Assembly: GCF_000379765.1 (NCBI RefSeq)
Contig: NZ_KB903432.1
Coordinates: forward strand, 427-64,426
Source: Flexithrix dorotheae DSM 6795
GTDB lineage: Bacteria > Bacteroidota > Bacteroidia > Cytophagales > Flammeovirgaceae
Direction of reading: 5' to 3'
Length of the DNA stretch: 64,000 nt
Part shown: positions 55,515 to 63,659 of the stretch, piece after piece
Layout: each line of letters begins with the position of its first letter
Position numbering within the stretch: the stretch's first letter is position 1
Made by a program: the position numbers and the translations under genes
Notes under the pieces: model-generated
The model's database searches: none
Told to the model about the DNA's origin: nothing
Seen by the model: only the letters and a program-made list of their open reading frames with translations

Positions 55515-57206
55515 ATGAAATCACTTTACTTAATCATTGCTTTTTTAATCACGAACCTATCTTCTCTCTTAGCACAAGATAGAGTTACCGGATTAAACTT
55601 TGCCACCCGATCCGAAGTTATGGCACAAAATGGCATGGTAGCCACCAGTCATCCGCTGGCTACTCAAGTGGGACTGGATATTTTGAAAAAAGGAGGAAAT
55701 GCCATTGATGCTGCTATTGCTGCCAATGCAGCTCTGGGGCTGATGGAACCTACCGGAAATGGTATTGGTGGGGATTTATTTGCCATAGTCTGGAGTGCTG
55801 AGGATAAAAAGTTGTATGGCCTGAATGCCAGTGGAAGATCACCGGAAAAACTAGATCTTGAATATTTCACTTCCAGAAACATGACCAAAATTCCTGCTTT
55901 TGGACCCTTACCTGTTTCAGTTCCTGGCTGTGTGGATGGCTGGTTTGAACTACATGGGAAATTTGGTACTATGGAAATGACGGAGATTTTACAACCCACA
56001 ATCGACTATGCCAGAAATGGCTTCCCGGTTACCGAACTGATTGGATTTTACCTGACCCTTTCTTCCCAAAGATTTAAGGATTATCCCAATTTCTCCGAAA
56101 CCTATATGCCCAATGGAGAGCCACTCAAAAAAGGAGATGTTTTCAAAAATCCCTTTTTAGCCAACACTTTGGAGAAAATTGCCAAGGGTGGAAGAGATGC
56201 TTTTTACAAAGGAGAAATTGCCAAAACCATTGGAGAATTCATACAGGAACAGGAAGGTTTGCTTACTGCCAAAGATTTAGCCAATCACACTTCGGAATGG
56301 GTAGAGCCGGTTTCTTCCAATTACCGGGGCTATGATGTTTGGGAATTACCTCCCAACGGACAGGGTATTGCTGCTTTACAAATCTTAAATATCATGGAGG
56401 GCTATGATGTAAAAAGTATGGGATTTGGCAGTGTGGAATATATCCATCATTTTATAGAAGCCAAGAAACTTGCTTTTGAAGACCGGGCAAAATATTATGC
56501 TGATCCGGCTTTCAATAAACTACCAGTTGACCAGCTGATTTCTGAAGCGTATGCCGATGAAAGACGAAAATTAATCAACCCGGAACGGGCTGCCAGAACT
56601 TATGATGCCGGAAAGCTGGAACAGGGCAACACCATTTACATGACCGTGGCCGATAAGTTTGGCAATATGGTTTCTCTCATTCAAAGTAATTACAGGGGCA
56701 TGGGTTCTGGCATGGTTCCACCAAAACTGGGTTTTATGTTGCAGGACAGAGGGGAATTATTCTCCCTGGAGGAAGGACATTATAATGTGATTGAGCCGGG
56801 GAAAAGGCCATTTCATACCATTATTCCGGCCTTTATCACCAAGGATGGCAAACCCTGGGTAAGTTTTGGATTGATGGGTGGAGCCATGCAACCACAGGGA
56901 CACGCCCAAATCGTGATGAATCTGATTGATTTTGGAATGAATTTGCAGGAAGCCGGAGATGCCCCAAGAATGCAACATGAAGGCTCACCTGAACCCACAG
57001 GTGGAAAAATGACCGATGGTGGAGAAGTACTATTGGAATCGGGAATAGATTATCAGACCATAAGAGCACTGATGAGAAAAGGCCATAAAATAGGCTATAG
57101 CCTGGGAAGCTATGGTGGGTATCAGGCGATCATGTGGGATGAAGAAAATAAAGTGTATTATGGTGCCTCTGAATCCAGAAAAGATGGACAGGCGGCTGGG
57201 TATTAA
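55515..57206 (+). CDS. ggt: Gamma-glutamyltransferase
   Basis: 563 aa with a signal peptide (LYLIIAFLITNLSSLLAQ), a periplasmic enzyme. The N-terminal large-subunit motif is NGMVATSHPLATQVGLDILK with GGNAIDAAIAANAALGLMEP and GNGIGGDLFAIVW. The autocleavage and nucleophile site is QGNTIYMTVADKFGNMVSL with Thr373 as the predicted catalytic residue. The small subunit continues with QSNYRGMGSGMVPPKLGFML and EPGKRPFHTIIPAF. It splits glutathione or other gamma-glutamyl compounds after self-processing into two chains. It belongs to the YwrD/GGT-like branch rather than the exact E. coli type. It stands alone between spacers, convergent with the TPR regulator. Confidence 0.93.
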   Translation: MKSLYLIIAFLITNLSSLLAQDRVTGLNFATRSEVMAQNGMVATSHPLATQVGLDILKKGGNAIDAAIAANAALGLMEPTGNGIGGDLFAIVWSAEDKKLYGLNASGRSPEKLDLEYFTSRNMTKIPAFGPLPVSVPGCVDGWFELHGKFGTMEMTEILQPTIDYARNGFPVTELIGFYLTLSSQRFKDYPNFSETYMPNGEPLKKGDVFKNPFLANTLEKIAKGGRDAFYKGEIAKTIGEFIQEQEGLLTAKDLANHTSEWVEPVSSNYRGYDVWELPPNGQGIAALQILNIMEGYDVKSMGFGSVEYIHHFIEAKKLAFEDRAKYYADPAFNKLPVDQLISEAYADERRKLINPERAARTYDAGKLEQGNTIYMTVADKFGNMVSLIQSNYRGMGSGMVPPKLGFMLQDRGELFSLEEGHYNVIEPGKRPFHTIIPAFITKDGKPWVSFGLMGGAMQPQGHAQIVMNLIDFGMNLQEAGDAPRMQHEGSPEPTGGKMTDGGEVLLESGIDYQTIRALMRKGHKIGYSLGSYGGYQAIMWDEENKVYYGASESRKDGQAAGY

Positions 57207-57379
57207 GGTTTTGGATTAAACTTTCTGTTTAAGCAGAATTTTTTGTAAGAAACATTAACTGGAGCAAGTTTGCTGCCCACAATGGATATTGTTGTGCCTT
57301 TATTTTCGGTTGAAATGCAAATGTAGAAGTTTCTAACTTCGTTGGGTTAAGGAAAAAATATTTTGAATAGTTTTCAATC

Positions 57380-59134
57380 CTAAACTTCCGACAATTCCTC
57401 TTCCCCAATTTTCATGATAAAATCTACCAGATTTTCTTCCCTGGAAAGATTCAGTTTTTTCCGCAATCTGTACCTTGCAGTCTTCACACTTTCCGGGGAG
57501 ATGCCCAAAATGGAGGCCGCTTCTTTCAGATTTAAATTAAGTTTTAACAGGGTACATAATTTCAATTCTCCATGCGTGATCTCAGGGAATTCGCTTTTTA
57601 GGGTAGAAAGGAAATTTTGGTGGACCTGTTCGAAATAAAGCCGGAAATCTTCCCAGTCTTTATCAATATTAAATTTATTATCAATCATCCGGTTCAGGCT
57701 GTTCAGTTCCCGGGAAATATTGTTTTTGGGGTGTTTCTTCAGCTGATTAATGCTGTCTTTTAATTCCTCCATCAGTTCATTTTTCTGAATAAAATTGATG
57801 GTATAGGAAGTCAGTTCTTTATTTTTAAACTCAATTTTTTTCTGCAATTCAATTTCCTTCAATTTCGAGTTTTCCAATTCCAAATCAGCCAGAACTTTCT
57901 CTCTCTGATGCAATTCAGCATCTTTTTTCATTCTCAGTTTTTGCCTTCCATAAATTAAATAAGCAATGAAAATCACCAACACAATTCCCCCAATTAAAGA
58001 ATAGCGAAAATACCTTTCCAGTTTGCTCTGCTGCTCCAGATAAGCAATTCGCTGCTTTTTCAATTTAATTTGCTCCTGCTCATCCTTCACTTCCAAAAAT
58101 GTTTGGAGATCGGCAATTTGCATGGCTTTTTCTTCATTGAACAAACTGTCTTTCACGGCTACATAAGCCTCAAAATAATCCAATGCCGCTTTATGATTTT
58201 GCCTGGCTTCTGCAATGGTTTTGTAATCAAAATAAATATCCCTTAACCATTTTTTGTATCCATAAGATGTAGCTAAATCGAAAGCCTCATCAAGATAGGG
58301 AATGGCTTTATCATATTTTTGCTGAGCGATATAAATACTGGCAATGCATTCCAGGTTGCGTGTATATCCACTTTTATCTTCCACTTCCTCTCTAAAAGGC
58401 AATGCCCTCAAACAATACTCCAGAGCCTCAGATAAATTCCCTGTTTCTCTTTTGATCAAACCAATGAGGTTATAAACCTCCCCAATGCCATAGGTATAAT
58501 CCAATTGCTGGTAGAGTTTTAAACCTTTATCCAGATAGTCCAGAGCTTCCTGATATTTTCCCTGTTTATAATAAACATCACCAATATTGGTAGAAATCCC
58601 GGCCACCGTCCTCAGGTTATCGGGAATAGTCTCATGAATTTCCAAAGACTGCACATAATACTCCAGGGCTTTATCATAACTTAATTTCTCACTGTAAACC
58701 AACCCAATATTGGTAAGGGTATTAGCCGTCCCCAACTGATCGGAAATTTGTTTATAGGTCTCCATGGCAGAGATAAGGTAAGCCAGAGCCAGTTCATAAT
58801 TTCCCTTGTCCCAGTGAGCTACACCAACTACCCGGTTGGCAAAGGCAATTCCCTGAAGGTAATTGATCTGGTTGGCAATTTCCAAACTCTCTTCTCCATA
58901 ATAAATAGAAGAATCCGGGGAAATAATCCAGAACCTATATCCCAAAGCATTTAATAAATCGACTCTGGTGCTGTCTTCATTGGTATGCGTTTGAATTCTT
59001 AATTTAAGGCTGTCAATGGAAAACTGCTTGGGTTGATTTTGGGCAGATAAATTTAAGGTGATAAAAAAGCAGCAGGTAAAAATAATGCTGAAATTAAACT
59101 GATTTAAATAATTTGACTTTGAATTAAATTTCAT
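57380..59134 (-). CDS. TPR membrane protein with LuxR-like HTH (regulatory)
   Basis: 584 aa from ATG 59134, chosen because it gives a proper signal sequence (FSIIFTCCFFITLNLSAQ); the frame is open to 59191. About seven tetratricopeptide units span ~60-330 (LGTANTLTNIGLVYSEKLSY, KALEYYVQSLEIHE, YQEALDYLDKGLKLYQQLDY). One membrane helix follows (YSLIGGIVLVIFIAYLIYG, ~370-390), then a cytoplasmic coiled coil (EKVLADLELENSKLKEIELQ). The C-terminal helix-turn-helix is ITHGELKLCTLLKLNLNLKE, then AASILGISPESVKTARYRL and RKKLNLS. This is a common Bacteroidota regulator type with a periplasmic sensor fused to a LuxR-like DNA-binding end. It is encoded 68 bp downstream of the SusD-like gene. Its target is unknown. 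Confidence 0.9.
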   Translation of the reverse strand: MKFNSKSNYLNQFNFSIIFTCCFFITLNLSAQNQPKQFSIDSLKLRIQTHTNEDSTRVDLLNALGYRFWIISPDSSIYYGEESLEIANQINYLQGIAFANRVVGVAHWDKGNYELALAYLISAMETYKQISDQLGTANTLTNIGLVYSEKLSYDKALEYYVQSLEIHETIPDNLRTVAGISTNIGDVYYKQGKYQEALDYLDKGLKLYQQLDYTYGIGEVYNLIGLIKRETGNLSEALEYCLRALPFREEVEDKSGYTRNLECIASIYIAQQKYDKAIPYLDEAFDLATSYGYKKWLRDIYFDYKTIAEARQNHKAALDYFEAYVAVKDSLFNEEKAMQIADLQTFLEVKDEQEQIKLKKQRIAYLEQQSKLERYFRYSLIGGIVLVIFIAYLIYGRQKLRMKKDAELHQREKVLADLELENSKLKEIELQKKIEFKNKELTSYTINFIQKNELMEELKDSINQLKKHPKNNISRELNSLNRMIDNKFNIDKDWEDFRLYFEQVHQNFLSTLKSEFPEITHGELKLCTLLKLNLNLKEAASILGISPESVKTARYRLRKKLNLSREENLVDFIMKIGEEELSEV

Positions 59135-59202
59135 TTTCGTTGATATTTTTCCTGTTTTAAAAAATACAAACTTCTTATCACCCATAACCAACCCCTAGCT
59201 CC

Positions 59203-60657
59203 CTATTCCTGCAAAACCCACATCAATCCATTAATATCATCTACTCCTCCAAACTGACGATTAATGGCTTCAGTTACATTTTCCTGATTGGATTCCAATT
59301 CTGTATCGGGATAGGACCATCTTTTAGGAACAATTCCGCCATTCTGTACGCCAGTTCCACTATTATCCAATGCAGGCAAACCCGTTCTTCTTTGGCTATA
59401 GGCCCCAAGCCAGTCGGTATTTAGAAAAAGGGCCAGATATTTTTGTGTTAGAATTTGGTTCATTGCATCATTTGGGGAAAAAGCCACTTTTGGTTGCTGG
59501 AGATAATCTGTAATGCTATTTCCTTCAATATTGTAAAATTCCATAGAAGCTACAATCCCGCTTTTATAATGTGTTTCGGGATCACTATTTATCCATCCCA
59601 ATTGTGCAGCTTCTGCCAAAGTAAACTCCTGCTCAAAATAACTGGCCGTAAGACTTGGCTCATTGGCCGGATCGGTATGATACCTGGAATGAATAGGTGA
59701 GCCATTTCCCTTTTCCACAGCCTCCTGGTTTTCAGCCAGTAAATTACTTCCTTTTATTCCATTAAAAGCTTCAAAAGAGGTAGGTGACACACCATCGTCA
59801 ATGGCCACTTTTTCCGGCTCTGCTACTTTAAATAACCTTGGATCTGCTCTTTCCTTTAATAAATCCACAAAATAGGCATCCAGGAAATAAGAAGTTTTAA
59901 ATTTAGGATCATCAAAAAATGGATACTCCTGCCCTTCTGCTAAATCAAAATAAAAATTGGTGTTATCATCATTACTGGTAAAAATGGGAAACTCATTTGG
60001 ATTTTCTACTATTTCCTTAAAGTCTCCAATGATATCCAAATCAGGATCATTGGTTTTGAGAGACATCCCGATCAGAAATCTTAATCGCAATACATTACTT
60101 AACTTTCGCCATTTCATCACATCACCATTATATACTATATCCCCGCCAATCATTTCGGCTGAGGGATCCAGCATTTCATTTACTTCCCTTAAATCATTCA
60201 GAACTTTAATATAAATATCTTTTTGCGTATCGTATTTGGACTGGCCTAACTCTCCACCATTGGCAATGACTTCTGAATAAGGCACATCTCCAAAAAGCTG
60301 GGTAATTCTATCTGCAATATAAGATTGAAATAATTTCCCTACGGCCTGGTAGTTTTTCAAACCCGATGCTTTGGCCTTTTCTTCCAGCTGGACTGCAAGC
60401 TTTAGCCGATCATAAAAGAAAAAGGGAATACTTGTCCAGGTATAATATTGTGCATTTAAGGCTTCATCCGTATGTACCAGGTACCTGTTAGCCAGGGCCG
60501 GACTCTGAAATACATTTCTGGCAAAAACCTGAGATTCCAGGTCAGTAACCAAAGCATCTAATTCCGAAGTATCTACTATTTCAGGAGCTTCATCCTCACA
60601 TCCATTTATAAAAAAGCATAATAGGAATAGTGTAGTAAAGAATAATTTATTTGTCAT
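59203..60657 (-). CDS. SusD/RagB-like starch-binding outer membrane lipoprotein (SusD_2 type)
   Basis: 484 aa with a lipoprotein signal (LFFTTLFLLCFFINGC). SusD-like_2 features are visible: QYYTWTSIPFFFYDRLKLAV, FQSYIADRITQLFGDVPYSE with the family's conserved LFGDVPYSE, KWRKLSNVLRLRFLIGMSLK, RADPRLF and the C-terminal LTQKYLALFLNTDWLGAYSQ plus RRTGLPAL. Such lipoproteins cap a SusC TonB-dependent porin and deliver glycans or peptides. No SusC gene is adjacent: upstream at 61187 is an opposite-strand lipoprotein gene. It is an orphan here, and a partner must be sought elsewhere. Confidence 0.93.
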   Translation of the reverse strand: MTNKLFFTTLFLLCFFINGCEDEAPEIVDTSELDALVTDLESQVFARNVFQSPALANRYLVHTDEALNAQYYTWTSIPFFFYDRLKLAVQLEEKAKASGLKNYQAVGKLFQSYIADRITQLFGDVPYSEVIANGGELGQSKYDTQKDIYIKVLNDLREVNEMLDPSAEMIGGDIVYNGDVMKWRKLSNVLRLRFLIGMSLKTNDPDLDIIGDFKEIVENPNEFPIFTSNDDNTNFYFDLAEGQEYPFFDDPKFKTSYFLDAYFVDLLKERADPRLFKVAEPEKVAIDDGVSPTSFEAFNGIKGSNLLAENQEAVEKGNGSPIHSRYHTDPANEPSLTASYFEQEFTLAEAAQLGWINSDPETHYKSGIVASMEFYNIEGNSITDYLQQPKVAFSPNDAMNQILTQKYLALFLNTDWLGAYSQRRTGLPALDNSGTGVQNGGIVPKRWSYPDTELESNQENVTEAINRQFGGVDDINGLMWVLQE

Positions 60658-60731
60658 GGTTTGATTAGCGTTTGGACAGTTTAAGATTAATAGTGAAAAA
60701 GCTGCTGGTAGATTTCAGAATAGAATTGAAA

Positions 60732-60751
60732 AAACACCGAAAATGGTGTTT
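60732..60751 (-). terminator. Terminator-like hairpin in the leader of the susD-like gene
   Basis: On the reverse strand a 7-bp stem AAACACC/GGTGTTT with a 6-nt loop is followed by a run of T (GGTGTTTTTTC). It ends about 75 bp before the susD-like start codon. It could be an attenuator in the leader, or the leftover 3' terminator of a lost upstream gene. Confidence 0.5.
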
Positions 60752-60778
60752 AAAAAAATTTGGTTTGATTACTTCATT

Positions 60779-60794
60779 GTTTACCTGTGTAAAC
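60779..60794. promoter_or_regulatory. 16-bp palindrome, possible operator
   Basis: GTTTAC-CTGT-GTAAAC is a perfect inverted repeat of 6 bp arms with a 4-bp centre, 122 bp upstream of the susD-like start. The arms and length resemble sites of dimeric helix-turn-helix repressors. No regulator can be assigned. Confidence 0.45.
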
Positions 60795-61186
60795 CTGATT
60801 ATGTTACAAGTTTAATTTTTTTGTTGACCAATATCAAATAGTATTATACTTGAAAAAACAGCCTAATCCGGCATTTTTAACGGTTAAAACCTGAAAGAAT
60901 ATTATGGATTGATTCTCCTTAAATCACCCTTTATTTACGATTAAAGTACATTTTTATAAGACAAGCCGGATTTAAACGCCTCAAAATAAATTTTTATTCA
61001 ATCAATGGATACATCTACAAAATAATTGCCATTGTTCACCTTTTGTACACCTGTTTTTTGCCTACTTGTTCACCTCAAGTCCACCCAAAAAACTTTACTT
61101 TACCCTTCAACTCCCCGTATGTTTGTACCAGATCGATCACACAAATATTTTTAATTCATGTTCTCTAACCAATTTTTTCAAGTACC

Positions 61187-61996
61187 ATGAAAATTCTAAA
61201 ATTAGTTTTTCTTTCAATGATAATCGGATTACTGAGTTGCGAACAAAATGAGGTAAACCCAATTGATGAACCCAAAGATGATCCTGTAAATAATCAATTA
61301 TCAATTTCCAATGAACATCTTTCTTTGGATGGATCTACTTTATATTTATTTGCCAAAGATTTTAGTGGAGAACCCAATTGTGAGGGTGAATGTGCAGAAA
61401 AATGGCCTCCTGTTTTCGCAGATCAGGTAAGTGAATTTAATTTCCCGGAAGATTTGGATGCAGCCAATTTTGGCATTGCAACCCGCCCAGATGGAAGCAA
61501 GCAACTTACTTACTATGATTTTCCACTTTACAAATTTGCCAACGATTTTCAGGGAAATGATTCCAAACCCGGAACAGAACTGGGTGAAGGACTGGGTGGC
61601 GTATGGTTTGTTGCAAAACCCTATACGGTCTTCCTGGCTTTTGGTGAATTTGAAGGCGAATTCGATCGGAAATTTCTGATTGACTTTAAATCCGGAAAAA
61701 CACTTTACTACTTCAATGTGGATAATCCGCTAAACAGCAATTGTGAAAACGGAGGTTGCTTTGCCGCCTGGCCTCCATACTACAAAGAAAATATCACAGC
61801 CCCTTCGATTTTGAAAACCAGCGATTTTGAAAGTTTTAAAAGGGATGGAGACGATAAATTACTTCAATCAGCTTTGCAACAACACCCTTTGTACTATTTT
61901 GCCCAGGATGGAAAAAGGGGGGATACCAAAGGCCATAATTTCAACGGGGGAACTTGGATTGTGGCTGATGTGGAAAATATCCCTCCTTTCCAATAG
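61187..61996 (+). CDS. COG4315-type lipoprotein with duplicated secreted repeat
   Basis: 269 aa with a lipobox (MIIGLLSCEQ). It contains two COG4315-type repeats. The first runs STLYLFAKDFSGEPNCEGEC then AEKWPPVF, with a second half YYDFPLYKFANDFQGND and GVWFVAKP. The second runs KTLYYFNVDNPLNSNCENGG then FAAWPPYY, with HPLYYFAQDGKRGDTKGHNF and GGTWIVADV. Each carries the paired Cys and the WPP motif of the family. Function is unknown; neighbours suggest a redox or metal role. It is first of a rightward set of exported proteins. Confidence 0.88.
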   Translation: MKILKLVFLSMIIGLLSCEQNEVNPIDEPKDDPVNNQLSISNEHLSLDGSTLYLFAKDFSGEPNCEGECAEKWPPVFADQVSEFNFPEDLDAANFGIATRPDGSKQLTYYDFPLYKFANDFQGNDSKPGTELGEGLGGVWFVAKPYTVFLAFGEFEGEFDRKFLIDFKSGKTLYYFNVDNPLNSNCENGGCFAAWPPYYKENITAPSILKTSDFESFKRDGDDKLLQSALQQHPLYYFAQDGKRGDTKGHNFNGGTWIVADVENIPPFQ

Positions 61997-62056
61997 CAAA
62001 AGGTGCTTAGCTTTTTCTGATAGAAAATGTCTAAGGAAAGGTTATAAGTAACCTTG

Positions 62057-62122
62057 TTTATTCAAAAATCTACAGGTGCAGTTTTGCTGCACCTGTTTCT
62101 AAAAAATTTATTCAAAAATCTA
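62057..62122 (+). repeat. 16-bp direct repeats flanking a hairpin (62072-62096)
   Basis: TTTATTCAAAAATCTA occurs at 62057-62072 and 62107-62122. Between them a perfect 10-bp stem ACAGGTGCAG/CTGCACCTGT with a 5-nt loop is followed by TTTCT. The hairpin could terminate the COG4315 transcript or reduce readthrough to the next gene, which begins at 62136. Confidence 0.6.
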
Positions 62123-62135
62123 AAATAAAAACACC

Positions 62136-62501
62136 ATGAATAATCAGTCATTATTCCTAAGAATCATATTGCTTATTTTTATCATCGGTATCTCATATGC
62201 CTGTAAATATGATGAAGTAGTAGAACCCGATACACCAGCTCTGGAGCCGGATGCCTGTGCGGAAATTGCCTTTTCTACGGACATCAAAACCATTATTGAA
62301 ACCAGTTGTGCCCGATCGAACTGCCATGTAGCGGGTACCGGCTTACCCGACTTTACCAAGGATAGTAATATAAAGGCAAAAGCCAGTAGAATAAAGGCTC
62401 GGACCGGTGCGAAGACCATGCCTCCTGCGGGACCACTTTCGCAAAGTGCCATCAATAAAATTGCCTGCTGGGTAGAAAATGGTGGTTCTGTAGATAATTA
62501 A
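62136..62501 (+). CDS. Small cytochrome c-like lipoprotein with CX4CH heme motif
   Basis: 121 aa with a lipoprotein signal (ILLIFIIGISYAC). The heme-attachment region is FSTDIKTIIETSCARSNCHV, a C-x4-C-H arrangement instead of C-x2-C-H, and it occurs in several Bacteroidota cytochrome c-like domains. KTMPPAGPLSQSAINKIACW supplies a Met as possible axial ligand and the usual C-terminal helix (WVENGG). It is probably a periplasmic electron carrier. It is encoded 139 bp after the COG4315 gene and 52 bp before the OB-fold gene. Confidence 0.82.
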   Translation: MNNQSLFLRIILLIFIIGISYACKYDEVVEPDTPALEPDACAEIAFSTDIKTIIETSCARSNCHVAGTGLPDFTKDSNIKAKASRIKARTGAKTMPPAGPLSQSAINKIACWVENGGSVDN

Positions 62502-62553
62502 GATTTTCAATTCAATCCCAACCATTATTTATTTTCACCCAAACCATTTCGCC

Positions 62554-62985
62554 ATGAAAAATTTTCTAAAAAAATACTGGATCATTCCGGTGCTGCTCAT
62601 CATTACCCTGATTGGTTTTTCAGCCTATATGTATAACAAACCCAGGAAAAATATCATTAATGCCGGGGTGAAATACAAGGTAAGTTCAAAAAAGCTTTTT
62701 GCCGATTTTGAATCGAATGAGAACCAGGCCAATAAGCGATACCTGAACCAGGTGATTGAAGTAGCCGGGAATGTAAAAGAGGTCAGTAAAAACCCACAAG
62801 GAGACTTTATTGTGGTGCTGGACTCGGATGGAGGGTTTGGAACCGTACGGGGTACTTTAATTAAAAATCAGAAAATTGTTATTGAAGAAATATTGCCTGG
62901 AGATGCCATTACCCTAAAAGGTATTTGTACAGGAATGCTTCTGGATATCATTTTGGTAGACTGCTATGTAATGGAGAAAGTTTGA
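62554..62985 (+). CDS. Membrane-anchored OB-fold (tRNA_anti-like) protein
   Basis: 143 aa with an N-terminal membrane helix (WIIPVLLIITLIGFSAYMYN). The rest is the tRNA_anti-like OB-fold: KVSSKKLFADFESNENQANK, RYLNQVIEVAGNVKEVSKN and ILPGDAITLKGICTGMLLDI followed by VDCYVMEK. Family members sit in the periplasm or membrane of Bacteroidota. Their ligand is unknown, and nucleic-acid binding should not be assumed. It sits between the CX4CH cytochrome gene and the YceI gene on the same strand. Confidence 0.82.
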   Translation: MKNFLKKYWIIPVLLIITLIGFSAYMYNKPRKNIINAGVKYKVSSKKLFADFESNENQANKRYLNQVIEVAGNVKEVSKNPQGDFIVVLDSDGGFGTVRGTLIKNQKIVIEEILPGDAITLKGICTGMLLDIILVDCYVMEKV

Positions 62986-63050
62986 AAAAATGATAGAATA
63001 ACAACTCACACATTAAAATTAATTCATCCATTAACCAATCTCATTTTCTC

Positions 63051-63611
63051 ATGAAAATTTTAAAAATTTCGGGGGTTTTGGCCCTATTAATTGGTTTAGC
63101 ATCAACAAGCTTTGCCCAAAAATTTATCACAAAAAACGGACATACTTCTTTTTATTCAGAGGCACCTATGGAAAATATTGAGGCGCACAACAAAGAAGTG
63201 CTCAGTATCATAGATTTTGACAGCCATGAAATTGTCACCACTATGCTAATGAATGGATTCCAATTTAAAAAATCCTTAATGCAGGAGCACTTTAATGAAA
63301 AATATGTAGAATCTGATCAGTATCCCAAAGCCACATTTAAGGGAAAGTTTACCCCAAATGATGCCATTGATTTGAACAAAGATGGCAACTATGAACTAGC
63401 GGTAACCGGAGACTTAACCATTCACGGAGTCACCAAACCCATTGAAACAAAGGCCACTATTGAAGTGAAAAACGGAGTGGTGATTGGAAAGACAAATTTC
63501 AATGTAAAAGTGAAAGATTTTGACATTACCATTCCAAAAGTAGTGGTTGAAAATATCGCTGAAACGGTTTTGGTGACTTCTGATTTCACTTATTCACCCT
63601 ACAATAATTAA
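63051..63611 (+). CDS. YceI family periplasmic lipid-binding protein
   Basis: 186 aa with a signal peptide (ILKISGVLALLIGLASTSFA). The YceI lipocalin-like fold shows in NGHTSFYSEAPMENIEAHNK, FQFKKSLMQEHFNEKYVESD, QYPKATFKGKF and LAVTGDLTIHGVTKPIETKA. The family binds isoprenoid or polyisoprenoid-type lipids in the periplasm and often lies near electron-transport genes. It lies 48 bp upstream of the DUF5777 barrel gene and is probably co-transcribed with it. Confidence 0.92.
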   Translation: MKILKISGVLALLIGLASTSFAQKFITKNGHTSFYSEAPMENIEAHNKEVLSIIDFDSHEIVTTMLMNGFQFKKSLMQEHFNEKYVESDQYPKATFKGKFTPNDAIDLNKDGNYELAVTGDLTIHGVTKPIETKATIEVKNGVVIGKTNFNVKVKDFDITIPKVVVENIAETVLVTSDFTYSPYNN

Positions 63612-63659
63612 GTACCCATGGTTCCAGAAGTATTTTGAAACCACAAAAATGTTAACAAA

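Larger units (their letters stand above)
60658..61186. promoter_or_regulatory. Divergent regulatory region upstream of susD-like and COG4315 genes
   Basis: 529 bp, AT-rich. From the susD side there is a terminator-like hairpin on the reverse strand at 60732-60751 and a 16-bp palindrome GTTTAC-CTGT-GTAAAC at 60779-60794, which could bind a regulator. On the right side no clear -33/-7 promoter could be fixed. No gene is recognised inside. Confidence 0.5.

Noticed and set aside
62144..62455. 103-codon frame opposite the CX4CH cytochrome gene
   Set aside because: It is antisense to a gene with a lipobox and a heme motif, and has no independent evidence.
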